DNA of 64,000 nucleotides, taken from assembly GCA_009780855.1 (NCBI GenBank), contig WQZG01000002.1, positions 1 through 64,000 of the forward strand, given 5' to 3'. Origin of the DNA: Treponema sp. (GTDB taxonomy: Bacteria > Spirochaetota > Spirochaetia > Treponematales > Breznakiellaceae). Numbering within the stretch: the stretch's first letter is position 1; every line of letters begins with the position of its first letter. A model generated the notes under the pieces. It saw only the letters and a program-made list of their open reading frames with translations. It made no database searches and was not told the DNA's origin. Made by a program: the position numbers and the translations under genes. This document shows positions 17,696-26,025 of the stretch, one piece after another.

Positions 17696-18937
17696 ATGAT
17701 AAAAATAACTCAAACCGATAAAACAATACTGCGGGAACTGGCCTGCAATTACGCAGCGATTGCTGCTGACAGTTCAAACGCCGAACGCATCGCCCGCATA
17801 CGCAGGATAAACGGACTTGTTCCGGACAGGCCTGTTGTCTGGATCGACGAGATCCCCTGGCACGAGATGGACATTGACGGCCAGCTTGCTCTCCACTGCG
17901 AAAGTAAAGAAGCCAGACAAATGGAATTTTTCTTCCGTTCAACGTTGTTCCGCTGGAAATATTTCCGGGCCGATATGGTTGTTGAAGATGTTTATTATAT
18001 TACCAAATCTTTCAGTTCCTCCGGTTACGGCCTTGAAGTTAACGAACAAACATTGGGTACGGATTCCAAAAACCGTGTGGTTTCACATCATTATATAGAT
18101 CAGCTTGACAGTGCAGAGAAAGTCGAAGCATTAACATTACCCGTCATTACGGCCCATCCAGAAAAAGACATGGAGACTGTTGAGTTCGCCGAAGAAATTC
18201 TTGACAGTATACTGCCTGTCAGACTGCGCGGGTCCGGCGTTTTTTATCCGCCCTGGGATCGTATAAGCCATTACCGCGGCGTTGAGCCGATCCTTTTCGA
18301 TATGAGCGACAGACCGGAACTTCTTCACCTGACAGTGCAAAAATTCTGCGATTTGCTTACTTCCCAGTATCTGCAGATGGAAAGCCTCGGCCTGCTGGAT
18401 TTTAATCTTAAGAGCCTCCATTGTACTCCGCCTTACTGCGATAATTTACCGGCGCCGGATTACAGCGGAGTTCCAAGGTTAAAAGATATGTGGTTCAGGG
18501 GAGCTTCACAGATTTTCGCTACGGTATCTCCTGCGGCTCTTGAAGAATTCGATCTTCAATATACACGAAAGTTTATGGAAAAATGCCGTTTGGTTTATTA
18601 CGGCTGCTGCGAGCCGCTGGAAAATAAAATTTACCTGCTTAAACAAATCGGGAATATGCGTAAAATCGGGGTAAGCCCCTGGGCCGATGTGCAATCCTGC
18701 GCGGAACAAATCGGCGGTGATTACGTCTATTCCCGCAAGCCCAACCCGGCTTTTGTCGCTGGTAATTTTGACGCTGATGTTGTCAAAAAAGAAACATCGC
18801 TGGTCCTTGAAGCCTGCAAAAAAAATAACTGCCCGCTGGAGTTTACATTAAAAGATATAAGTACGGTTTCATACAAACCGCAGAACCTTATCGAATGGAA
18901 CAAGGTTGTTCAGGATACAATTGACAATTATTATTAA
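17696..18937 (+). CDS. Divergent URO-D-like protein, copy 5
   Basis: A 413-residue protein, eight bases after the sulfatase. The fold pattern (Y-R-G-V-E-P-I-L-F-D-M-S-D-R-P-E-L-L, then L-V-Y-Y-G-C-C-E-P-L and I-G-V-S-P-W-A-D) follows the URO-D/methyltransferase barrel, with Y-G-C-C-E at the place of H-x-C-G. Other possible metal ligands are H-C-T-P-P-Y-C and the late N-C-P-L-E. It is not a close paralog of the four other copies; similar proteins occur as hypothetical or URO-D family entries in gut anaerobes. The gene directly precedes the oxidoreductase/isomerase/permease unit at a 9-bp gap, tying it to sugar processing. Assignment to the superfamily is inference from pattern; function unknown. 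Confidence 0.6.
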   Translation: MIKITQTDKTILRELACNYAAIAADSSNAERIARIRRINGLVPDRPVVWIDEIPWHEMDIDGQLALHCESKEARQMEFFFRSTLFRWKYFRADMVVEDVYYITKSFSSSGYGLEVNEQTLGTDSKNRVVSHHYIDQLDSAEKVEALTLPVITAHPEKDMETVEFAEEILDSILPVRLRGSGVFYPPWDRISHYRGVEPILFDMSDRPELLHLTVQKFCDLLTSQYLQMESLGLLDFNLKSLHCTPPYCDNLPAPDYSGVPRLKDMWFRGASQIFATVSPAALEEFDLQYTRKFMEKCRLVYYGCCEPLENKIYLLKQIGNMRKIGVSPWADVQSCAEQIGGDYVYSRKPNPAFVAGNFDADVVKKETSLVLEACKKNNCPLEFTLKDISTVSYKPQNLIEWNKVVQDTIDNYY

Positions 18938-18946
18938 GGAGGCATT

Positions 18947-20041
18947 ATGGAAAAGAAGTATAAAATTACTGTGATCGGTGCAGGCGCCAGAGGTAATATT
19001 TATCTCAACATGCTAAAGAAATATCACGGCGGTGATATTGTGTATGCCGGGATATGTGATCTGCTGGAAGACAGGCTAAACAAAACTGGCGCTGAATTTG
19101 GGTTTGCTTCCAGGTACTCTGATTATAAAAAGGCGATTGCAGAAACAAAACCGGATATCGTAATTGTTGCGGTTCCGGCGTATCTGCACTGTGATGTCGC
19201 ATCATTTGCCATGGACAATAATTGCCATGTGCTTACAGAGAAGCCTTTTGATTTGTCTCTGCAGAAATGTTTTGATCTTAGGGAAAAATCAAAGCAGACC
19301 GGCAAATCTCTGGCAGTAGGGCTGCAATACCGCAACAACCTGGGTAACAGGGCTTTAAAACACGCGATAGACAAAAAGCTTATTGGCAAAAATGTTGTTA
19401 TGTCATTTGCCGACATCAGACAAAACAGGCCAAAACTCGCCATGCATGACGCGTGCTTCGGCAACGGCGGCCCAATGACGGACATGGCCTGCCATTACTT
19501 TGATTTGATGCGCTGGTATTACAATTCAGATCCAAAGTCGGTAAGCGCGGTTTGGCGCATAAGCTCTGCGGACCGGCCCTATCTGGCTTCGATAAAAAAT
19601 AAGGCGCCCGATTCCGCAATCATCACAGTGGAATATGAATCCGGCGATATGGGTACGATGATATTAAACTGGAGCCTGCCGGTTACAAACGAAAGCAATT
19701 TCCACGCGTCATCGGTTACCGGCTCGGAAGGTTTTGTACTGCCAAAAGAACTTCAGACTCCGCCGGAGCTAAAGATATTCAGCTCGGGCAGGGAGTTAAT
19801 TGTAAAGCCGGAACCGGAGGACGAAGCCGACTGCGTCAAGTCAGAGCTGGGCGTGTTTGATCATCTGGTAGCGGAGATCGAAGGCCGCGGAAAAGTGCAG
19901 GCTTCCTTTGACGAAGGCATAATGAGCCTGGCGTCTTCCATGGCCGCAATCAAGTCCGGCGTACTTGGCAGGACAGTTGCCATAAGCGAAATACTGGAAG
20001 AGAAACCTACGGTGTTTGACTGCATGAACGCCAAAAAATAA
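18947..20041 (+). CDS. Gfo/Idh/MocA-family NAD(P)-dependent oxidoreductase
   Basis: A 364-residue cytoplasmic sugar dehydrogenase family protein, with a strong A-A-G-G-A-G-G site. It shows the N-terminal Rossmann motif G-A-G-A-R-G (residues ~11-16) and the signature H-V-L-T-E-K-P-F-D, whose lysine is catalytic in the family. The C-terminal alpha/beta domain carries D-M-A-C-H-Y-F-D, with the typical substrate-side histidine. Family members oxidise or reduce a sugar or inositol hydroxyl. Paired with the following TIM-barrel isomerase, the arrangement resembles inositol-like or 3-keto-sugar pathways. Precise substrate is unknown. Confidence 0.88.
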   Translation: MEKKYKITVIGAGARGNIYLNMLKKYHGGDIVYAGICDLLEDRLNKTGAEFGFASRYSDYKKAIAETKPDIVIVAVPAYLHCDVASFAMDNNCHVLTEKPFDLSLQKCFDLREKSKQTGKSLAVGLQYRNNLGNRALKHAIDKKLIGKNVVMSFADIRQNRPKLAMHDACFGNGGPMTDMACHYFDLMRWYYNSDPKSVSAVWRISSADRPYLASIKNKAPDSAIITVEYESGDMGTMILNWSLPVTNESNFHASSVTGSEGFVLPKELQTPPELKIFSSGRELIVKPEPEDEADCVKSELGVFDHLVAEIEGRGKVQASFDEGIMSLASSMAAIKSGVLGRTVAISEILEEKPTVFDCMNAKK

Positions 20042-20065
20042 AGAAATATTAAAGGAGATGAAAAA

Positions 20066-20842
20066 ATGATTTATTTTGGATACAGAACCCCGTCCGTTAC
20101 CGGCCTTACGTTTAAGGAAAAGATCGATCTCGCGGTAAGTTTAAAAATGAAATCGGTTGAACTGGGCCCGCCGGATCTTCCCGATGACGCTGATCCGGTA
20201 CAGATGAAGGAAATGGCAGCTTCTGCCGGTATAATGATGAAGTCAGTAGGCATGGGCGGCGCGCAGATGTGCAAACCTGCGTTAAAGGATGAGGCGGTAA
20301 GCAGCCTCAAAAACCTGATTGTAAAATCAAAAGCGCTGGGCCTTGATATTATTTTTAACCGGACCATGAATCCGGAACCTGGTGTGCCGCAGCCGGATAC
20401 CTGGAAATATATTGCTGAATTGTTCCGCCTGTTCTGCAGCCTCTGCGAAGAGAGCGGGATCAGGTTTGCCCTTGAAGTAGATCACGGCAATTTTGTCCAG
20501 AACCTGGAAAGGGCCGAGTACCTGTTCGAAAAAGTAAATCACAAGAATCTGTTTCTCAATTACGATCCTGCCAATTTTTATATCGGCGGCAGCGACCCGA
20601 TCAGGGTAATCGATCACATGAAGGATTATATTATCTGCGGACATGTAAAAGACGGAGTTTACCGTACAGATAAAATGGGCGAAACCAAAATCGGCGAAGG
20701 CGAAGTTGATTACCGGGCAATATTTAAAAAATTAAACGATGAAAAAATTTCGCTGGTCATGCATCTTGAGCACTGTAAGTCCGCGCAGGATGTTATTGAC
20801 GGGGCAGGGCCCATTATAAAAATTTTATCGGAACTGCAATAA
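20066..20842 (+). CDS. Sugar phosphate isomerase/epimerase (xylose isomerase-like TIM barrel)
   Basis: A 258-residue protein of the AP endonuclease 2/xylose isomerase-like superfamily, starting after A-A-G-G-A-G-A-T-G. Metal ligands expected for the fold are visible in order: F-A-L-E-V-D-H, L-N-Y-D-P-A-N, I-C-G-H-V-K-D and M-H-L-E-H. This set binds a divalent cation in 3-keto-sugar isomerases, IolE/IolI-type enzymes and tagatose epimerases. It follows a Gfo/Idh/MocA oxidoreductase by 24 bp and overlaps the permease start (TAATG), so it is probably made with the importer. It likely isomerises or dehydrates the keto sugar made by the neighbour. Confidence 0.85.
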   Translation: MIYFGYRTPSVTGLTFKEKIDLAVSLKMKSVELGPPDLPDDADPVQMKEMAASAGIMMKSVGMGGAQMCKPALKDEAVSSLKNLIVKSKALGLDIIFNRTMNPEPGVPQPDTWKYIAELFRLFCSLCEESGIRFALEVDHGNFVQNLERAEYLFEKVNHKNLFLNYDPANFYIGGSDPIRVIDHMKDYIICGHVKDGVYRTDKMGETKIGEGEVDYRAIFKKLNDEKISLVMHLEHCKSAQDVIDGAGPIIKILSELQ

Positions 20843-21756
20843 TGATTGTAAAATCAAAAACACTCAAGACACTGTACGCCCAGAGGCATTTGTATCTGCT
20901 GCTGCTGCCGGCCTTTGTCATTCTTGCCTTGTTCAGCTACCAGCCCATGTACGGCGCCATTATCGCGTTCAAGAATTACAATCCCATGCTGGGTATCTGG
21001 GGCAGCAAATGGGCCGGCTTTACGCAGTTTACCAAACTGTTCAACAGCATTTTCTTCTGGCGGGTTATTTCAAACACTGTACTTATAAGCCTGTACCATC
21101 TTGCGTGGGGTTTTCCCATGCCGATAATACTTGCCCTTTTATTAAACGAAATAGCAAACAACAAGGTAAAAAGGGTTGTGCAGACAGTTACTTATCTGCC
21201 GCATTTTTTGTCCTGGGTAATTATAGGCGGGTTTGTTTTCAACCTGCTTTCTCCCAGCCAGGGCGTCCTTGCCGGTGTCGCCAAACTTGCGGGATTGAGG
21301 TACGACGCCGCTCCCCTGGCCGATCCCAGATACTTCAGAACCATTCTGGTAGCTTCCAGCATCTGGCAGAACATCGGCTGGGGAACTATCCTTTTCCTGG
21401 CGGCAATCACGGGCATTGATCCGGAACTGTACGACGCGGCCGATATTGACGGCGCGGGACGGTTCACAAAAATGCTCAACATTACGCTTCCCGGTATTAT
21501 GCCGACAATAGCGACTTTGCTTATTCTGCGCATGGGCGGAATAATGAGCAGCAATTTTGAGCAGATATTCGTGCTTTATTCGCCTTCAGTTTACAGCGTC
21601 GGCGATGTAATATCGACCTATGTATACCGCGAAGGAATAGGAAGGGCCAACTTCAGCTACACAACGGCCATGGATCTTTTCAGGTCTGTTATCAACTTCG
21701 GCCTGATTGTAATCACAAACAGGATCAGCCGCGCGCTGGGAAGGTCAATGTGGTGA
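20842..21756 (+). CDS. CUT1 sugar ABC transporter permease (LplB-type)
   Basis: A 304-residue integral membrane protein with about six hydrophobic segments. The cytoplasmic EAA-type loop reads D-P-E-L-Y-D-A-A-D-I-D-G-A-G-R, the docking site for the ATPase. The N-terminal L-L-L-L-P-A-F and Y-Q-P-M-Y-G-A-I-I-A-F-K-N-Y segments are typical of the LplB family, which pairs with YtcP-type permeases and large binding proteins. The start overlaps the epimerase stop. The next permease begins five bases after it ends. The window has no transporter ATPase, so a shared MsmX-like ATPase must be supplied from elsewhere. Confidence 0.92.
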   Translation: MIVKSKTLKTLYAQRHLYLLLLPAFVILALFSYQPMYGAIIAFKNYNPMLGIWGSKWAGFTQFTKLFNSIFFWRVISNTVLISLYHLAWGFPMPIILALLLNEIANNKVKRVVQTVTYLPHFLSWVIIGGFVFNLLSPSQGVLAGVAKLAGLRYDAAPLADPRYFRTILVASSIWQNIGWGTILFLAAITGIDPELYDAADIDGAGRFTKMLNITLPGIMPTIATLLILRMGGIMSSNFEQIFVLYSPSVYSVGDVISTYVYREGIGRANFSYTTAMDLFRSVINFGLIVITNRISRALGRSMW

Positions 21757-21760
21757 CGCC

Positions 21761-22636
21761 ATGAGAAAAAAATTAGCGATGTTCGATATTGTCAACATGA
21801 CAGTTATGGTACTGCTCTGCATTACCATTATTTATCCGTTTCTGAATGTGCTTGCCAAATCATTCAGCTCCGACGTGGCGATAGCGATCGGTAAAGTATT
21901 GTTGTATCCGGTTGAATTTACGATGAGCAATTACCACAAGGTGATTTTTTCCAGTTCATTTTATTATTCGCTGCGGAATACCGTTATCGTTGTTGTTGTC
22001 GGTACGGTGTTTTCGCTAGCAATAGTACTGGCGGCCGGATATGCCCTGTCCAGAAGAATGCTTGGGCATAAATGGCTGTTCCTTATCGTCCTGTTTACGA
22101 TGTTTTTCAGCGGGGGAATGATCCCGCTTTACCTGCAGGTAAGGGCGCTTAAAATGTACAATACGCTCTGGGCGCTTATCCTGCCTGGTTCATTCAGCGT
22201 ATACAACATGATCCTGGCAAGGAACTTTTTTCTGCAGCTTCCCGACGGCGTGCTGGAAAGCGGCGCCATTGACGGCTGCAACGAGCTTATGCTGTTTTCC
22301 AAAATCGCCATACCAATGTCAAAGCCAATTATCGCTTCCCTTACGCTGATGATTATGGTCAGTTACTGGAACATATTTATGCCCGGTGTTTTATACATGG
22401 ATCAGCCCAGGCTCTATCCGCTGCAGGTTTATGTAAGGCAGGTTGTATTTGCTTCGCAGGCGTCCCTGGACAGTTCGGTGCTGGGCGAATCGGCAATTTC
22501 TGAACTTTTTACCTTTAGTTACGAAGGGATCAAGTCCGCCGTCCTGATACTTGCGACGCTGCCGATTGCCTGCGTGTATCCCTTCTTGCAGAAGTATTTT
22601 GTTAAAGGTTTGAACATGGGAGCAATCAAGGGTTGA
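21761..22636 (+). CDS. CUT1 sugar ABC transporter permease (YtcP/MalG-type)
   Basis: A 291-residue membrane protein, the second permease of the heterodimer. It has six hydrophobic segments, the early I-Y-P-F-L-N-V-L-A-K-S-F-S-S motif of the YtcP family and the EAA loop S-G-A-I-D-G-C-N-E-L in the second half. The family normally works with large lipid-anchored or exported binding proteins such as the one encoded next. It is separated from that gene by 90 bp containing a short repeat, and may be followed by internal promotion of the binding protein. Confidence 0.92.
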   Translation: MRKKLAMFDIVNMTVMVLLCITIIYPFLNVLAKSFSSDVAIAIGKVLLYPVEFTMSNYHKVIFSSSFYYSLRNTVIVVVVGTVFSLAIVLAAGYALSRRMLGHKWLFLIVLFTMFFSGGMIPLYLQVRALKMYNTLWALILPGSFSVYNMILARNFFLQLPDGVLESGAIDGCNELMLFSKIAIPMSKPIIASLTLMIMVSYWNIFMPGVLYMDQPRLYPLQVYVRQVVFASQASLDSSVLGESAISELFTFSYEGIKSAVLILATLPIACVYPFLQKYFVKGLNMGAIKG

Positions 22637-22667
22637 ATTCGGAATTTAGAATTCGGAATGCGGAATT
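22635..22667. repeat. Short GAATTCGGAAT direct repeats
   Basis: Two perfect 11-bp copies of GAATTCGGAAT, 14 bp apart (22635-22645 and 22649-22659), plus a partial third, begin in the stop codon of the permease gene and fill part of the gap before the third binding protein. The content could form small hairpins through its EcoRI-like palindromes. Confidence 0.6.
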
Positions 22668-22726
22668 TTGTGTTTGTAAATTTGGCGTTTTTGCCATAAT
22701 TATATTTTTTATAAGGAGAATTAGTG

Positions 22727-24331
22727 ATGAAGAGAAGTGCGATTAGGTATGTTTTTTTAACTGCACTGGCTGTTGTAATAACGGCCGGTTTGGCTGCTTC
22801 GGGAGGAACCCAGAGTTCCGGCAATACCGCCGCAGGGCCTGTCACTGTCAGGAAATCATTTTCGCTGCTTAATCCTTCGTTCCAGCAGATGCCTGTGCCG
22901 CCGGATGTTGATGTTAACAACAATGAATGGGCAGATATTTTCAAAAAGGAACTTCCGGATATTGACATCAACTGGATCATCGTACCGCCGGATCAATTAA
23001 CCCAGAGGATCAATATTCTGGTCGGAAGCGGCGACATTCCGGATTGTTTGCCGATGAATATGGCCCAGATGATTTCCTGGTCAGATATGGGAATTATCAG
23101 GAACATAAATGGCCTGTACGAGAGTTCGTATCAGAATATTTATAATTTTCTTACGGAAGACGATCTTAAGACCACCAGGTATAACGGCAACCAGTACGGC
23201 ATCGCCATACCCGGCAACCGCCTGGAAAATCCCAATGTCTTGTGCATCCGGACCGACTGGCTGGATAAACTGGGACTGTCCATGCCCAAGACAATTGATG
23301 AGTTGTACAATGTGCTGTACGCGTTTACCTATAAAGATCCCGACGGCAACGGCAAGGATGATACTTACGGAATCGCCGGCTGCACCAACAGCAATATCAG
23401 CTTTAACCACATGATGCAGATCTTTGGATCATTCGGCGTAATTTACGGCGGCGGCGGGTATAATTTTTCAAAGGTAGGAAACCAGATTATACCGGATATT
23501 ATCCGTCCCGAAATGAGGGACGCTCTGGCCTTTTTCGCTCGTCTGTACAAGGACGGGCTTATGGACAAGGATACGTTCAACATGACCGCACCCCAGCTTG
23601 AAGACAAGGGCACGCGCGGTATCGTCGGCCTTTGGGGTTTTGCCGCCAACGGCATCGCGGCCAGAGCCTATCCCAATATGCAGAAGGCCAATCCCAATGC
23701 CAGAGTCGCGCTGTTTATTCAGCCCCCTGCTCCTGACGGCAAACTTTACTATCCGGTCGGCAGGAACGGAGGCGGAATGCGCGGTGTCTCGGCCAAATGC
23801 AAAAATGTTGACGCTGTTATGGAATTCTTTAACTGGATGATCGGGCAGGATATGTCCACACTGCCATATTATACGCTCAACGCCGACATGGTTTACCAGA
23901 AACCGGATCATTCAGACGCAGAGGCGCTTGACGGCAAATACTTGGTCGAAAAAACCCAGGACAAACTTACCGCGCAGGAATGGGCGGATCGCTGGCGGAT
24001 GTGCTACAGGACCCACATGGGAACAATGCAGGTAGCTCCCGACAACATCCTGCTCGATATTAACGCGACCCGTGTAAAACTGGGTATCGCCAACCAGTTC
24101 CACCTTGACGCGCAGTTGTTTGCCCAGAAGAACGGAGTCACAAACGCCGCCGCTATCCAGGGGCCGGCCTATGCCGAGTATATGAACGATATAATTTCTT
24201 ACTGGGAGGAGACACTCGCCAGTATTGTAACAGGCGCCAAACCGATTACCGCCTGGGATGATTTTGTCAAGTTCTTCTACGCCAACGGCGGGCAGAAAGT
24301 AATTGACGAAGCCACGGCGCTTAATAGTTAA
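22727..24331 (+). CDS. Extracellular solute-binding protein (CUT1-type), copy 3
   Basis: A 534-residue exported binding protein directly downstream of the permease pair, so the most probable native partner of that importer. I prefer the ATG at 22727 over the adjacent GTG at 22724, given A-A-G-G-A-G at 22713-22718. The signal peptide ends L-A-A-S-G-G, without a Cys. It shares the D-P-D-G-N-G-K-D-D-T-Y-G loop and the conserved end with copies 1 and 2. In this copy the second half contains a distinct Y-G-G-G-G-Y loop. A good intrinsic terminator follows, closing the transporter unit. Confidence 0.87.
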   Translation: MKRSAIRYVFLTALAVVITAGLAASGGTQSSGNTAAGPVTVRKSFSLLNPSFQQMPVPPDVDVNNNEWADIFKKELPDIDINWIIVPPDQLTQRINILVGSGDIPDCLPMNMAQMISWSDMGIIRNINGLYESSYQNIYNFLTEDDLKTTRYNGNQYGIAIPGNRLENPNVLCIRTDWLDKLGLSMPKTIDELYNVLYAFTYKDPDGNGKDDTYGIAGCTNSNISFNHMMQIFGSFGVIYGGGGYNFSKVGNQIIPDIIRPEMRDALAFFARLYKDGLMDKDTFNMTAPQLEDKGTRGIVGLWGFAANGIAARAYPNMQKANPNARVALFIQPPAPDGKLYYPVGRNGGGMRGVSAKCKNVDAVMEFFNWMIGQDMSTLPYYTLNADMVYQKPDHSDAEALDGKYLVEKTQDKLTAQEWADRWRMCYRTHMGTMQVAPDNILLDINATRVKLGIANQFHLDAQLFAQKNGVTNAAAIQGPAYAEYMNDIISYWEETLASIVTGAKPITAWDDFVKFFYANGGQKVIDEATALNS

Positions 24332-24339
24332 ATAAAAGG

Positions 24340-24371
24340 CTGCCCCTGTAAATCCGGGGCAGTTTTTTTTT
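24340..24371 (+). terminator. Intrinsic terminator of the importer operon
   Basis: A 7-bp stem, CTGCCCC (24340-24346) with GGGGCAG (24356-24362), is followed directly by nine T residues. It lies nine bases after the binding-protein stop. The convergent sulfatase gene ends just beyond it, and the stem may also stop that transcript, though the reverse U tract is weaker. Confidence 0.88.
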
Positions 24372-24381
24372 AACGGACGCC

Positions 24382-25965
24382 TCAGGCCTGTTTTTCGTTT
24401 ACAGCAGCAATATCGTCAGTGTAAAAGGCAAAATGCGGCTGTGTGGTGCCGTGGATAAAATTGCCGTCGCATTCCTTTAAAAGGAGCTGTTTTAATTTAC
24501 GCGCGATATCAGGCTGTTCATCGATCAGATTGTTTTCTTCCCTGTAATCATTTATGACATTGTGAAGGGTAAAACTTATTTTGTCCTTAACCTGATGCCA
24601 GTACGCGCCGAATACATCGAAATTGAAATTCTCGTAGATATGGGTGCGGAATTTCCAGCCATCTTTTGTTAATATAGCCGGACCGTTTTCGCTGGCGTAT
24701 ACTATGTAATCGTGTCCCCTGAAGTTTTTTTCATCTCCAAGCAGTACCGGCAGATATGAAAGGCTGTCTTTGTATTTCCCGGCGTCGGTCCCCAGCATCC
24801 CGGCCATGGTTGCCATAAAATCATAATTGGCGACAAGGGTGTCTGTTTTTGATCCGGCGCTGATATGCCCCGGCCAGCTTATGACCAGGGGAATCCTGAC
24901 GCCTCCTTCAAAATTTGAGGCTTTACATCCGGTCATGGAATTGTTGCCGTCAAAAATATCACCGACAGTTTCAGATGTATATAAAACATTTAAATTATCC
25001 ACTTCCCTGCCGTTTACAGCGGGACTGTCATTCCCGGTGCGTTCATAACCGTAGTAAAAAGAATGACCGTTGTCTGCGGTAAAGATCAGCATGGTGTTTT
25101 CTGCGATTCCAAAGTCTTCCAAAGTCTCCTGTATTAAACCGACAGTACGATCGAGTCTAATTACCATTGAAGCGTATTCCTTTTCCATTCCGGTCAGCGC
25201 CGGGTTATCTGCCACTTCCGGGGAAATCTCCGGGACAGCGAGTACGCCGTGGGGAAGCTGGCTGGGATGGTAAAGGAAAAACGGCCTGTCCCTGTTGGCC
25301 TTTATAAACGAAACAATTTTTTCGTCAAAAAGATCCTGGGAATAAACTTTCTTGTCGGATCTGTCCCAGTGGTATTCATTGTATTTGGGATGCTTCCTGC
25401 CGTATCCCTTGCCGCAGTGGGGATCTGTATTTCCTTCTATGTCAATCCTTTTGTTGTTTTCAAACATGAAAGGCGGATAGTAACCGTGGCACATCTGGTG
25501 ATCATAGTAACCGTAATGGTAATCCCAGCCATGCCTTTGTATTTCTTCGCCGGTTGTGGCAAATCCCCATTCCAGTTTGCCGATCTGTCCGGTAACGTAA
25601 CCGGCCTGCTTAAAAACCATGGGAAGGAAGATGTCTTCGCTGCGCTGTTCAATGCCGGTGTTGTGAATCAGTTCATAAACATCTTCCAGGGGGAGCAGCC
25701 CCCTGGCGTAATCTATATAGACGCCGGCTTTTGTAAAAGTCCAGCGCCCGGCATGACAGTCGTGGATGCCGCAAAGAAGACTGGCCCTTGCCGGAGCGCA
25801 GATGTGGCAGCCGTGTGCGTTGGAAAACTGCATTCCGGCGGCGGCCAGGCGGTCAATGTTGGGAGTCGAAAATTTTTTTTGTCCGTAACAGCTTAACATT
25901 CCGCGGCCAAGATCATCGCCGTAGATAAATATTACGTTAGGTTTTTCCCGCTGCTTGTTTTTCAT
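24382..25965 (-). CDS. Sulfatase, Cys-type formylglycine family (paralog of 16135)
   Basis: A 527-residue sulfatase very like the one at 16135: N-terminal I-Y-G-D-D-L-G-R-G-M metal motif, C-A-P-A-R beginning at Cys56, conserved C-H-I-C before it, H-D-C-H-A-G-R-W-T-F-T-K after it, and F-T-A-D-N-G-H for the second metal half. The ribosome site A-G-G-G-G-A-A lies upstream of the ATG. It has no signal peptide. It is transcribed divergently from the sulfatase at 26026 and away from the importer. Two near-identical sulfatases suggest either dosage or position-specific variants acting on the same backbone. Confidence 0.9.
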   Translation of the reverse strand: MKNKQREKPNVIFIYGDDLGRGMLSCYGQKKFSTPNIDRLAAAGMQFSNAHGCHICAPARASLLCGIHDCHAGRWTFTKAGVYIDYARGLLPLEDVYELIHNTGIEQRSEDIFLPMVFKQAGYVTGQIGKLEWGFATTGEEIQRHGWDYHYGYYDHQMCHGYYPPFMFENNKRIDIEGNTDPHCGKGYGRKHPKYNEYHWDRSDKKVYSQDLFDEKIVSFIKANRDRPFFLYHPSQLPHGVLAVPEISPEVADNPALTGMEKEYASMVIRLDRTVGLIQETLEDFGIAENTMLIFTADNGHSFYYGYERTGNDSPAVNGREVDNLNVLYTSETVGDIFDGNNSMTGCKASNFEGGVRIPLVISWPGHISAGSKTDTLVANYDFMATMAGMLGTDAGKYKDSLSYLPVLLGDEKNFRGHDYIVYASENGPAILTKDGWKFRTHIYENFNFDVFGAYWHQVKDKISFTLHNVINDYREENNLIDEQPDIARKLKQLLLKECDGNFIHGTTQPHFAFYTDDIAAVNEKQA

Positions 25966-26025
25966 TATGTTCCCCTGTTATTATTTATTATAGTCATAAT
26001 TATTTTAAAACAGGAAGGTGCGGCC

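Noticed and set aside
25966-26025. CCTGTT...AACAGG dyad between divergent sulfatases as an operator
   Set aside because: Both arms are the ribosome sites of the two divergent genes, so symmetry is expected.
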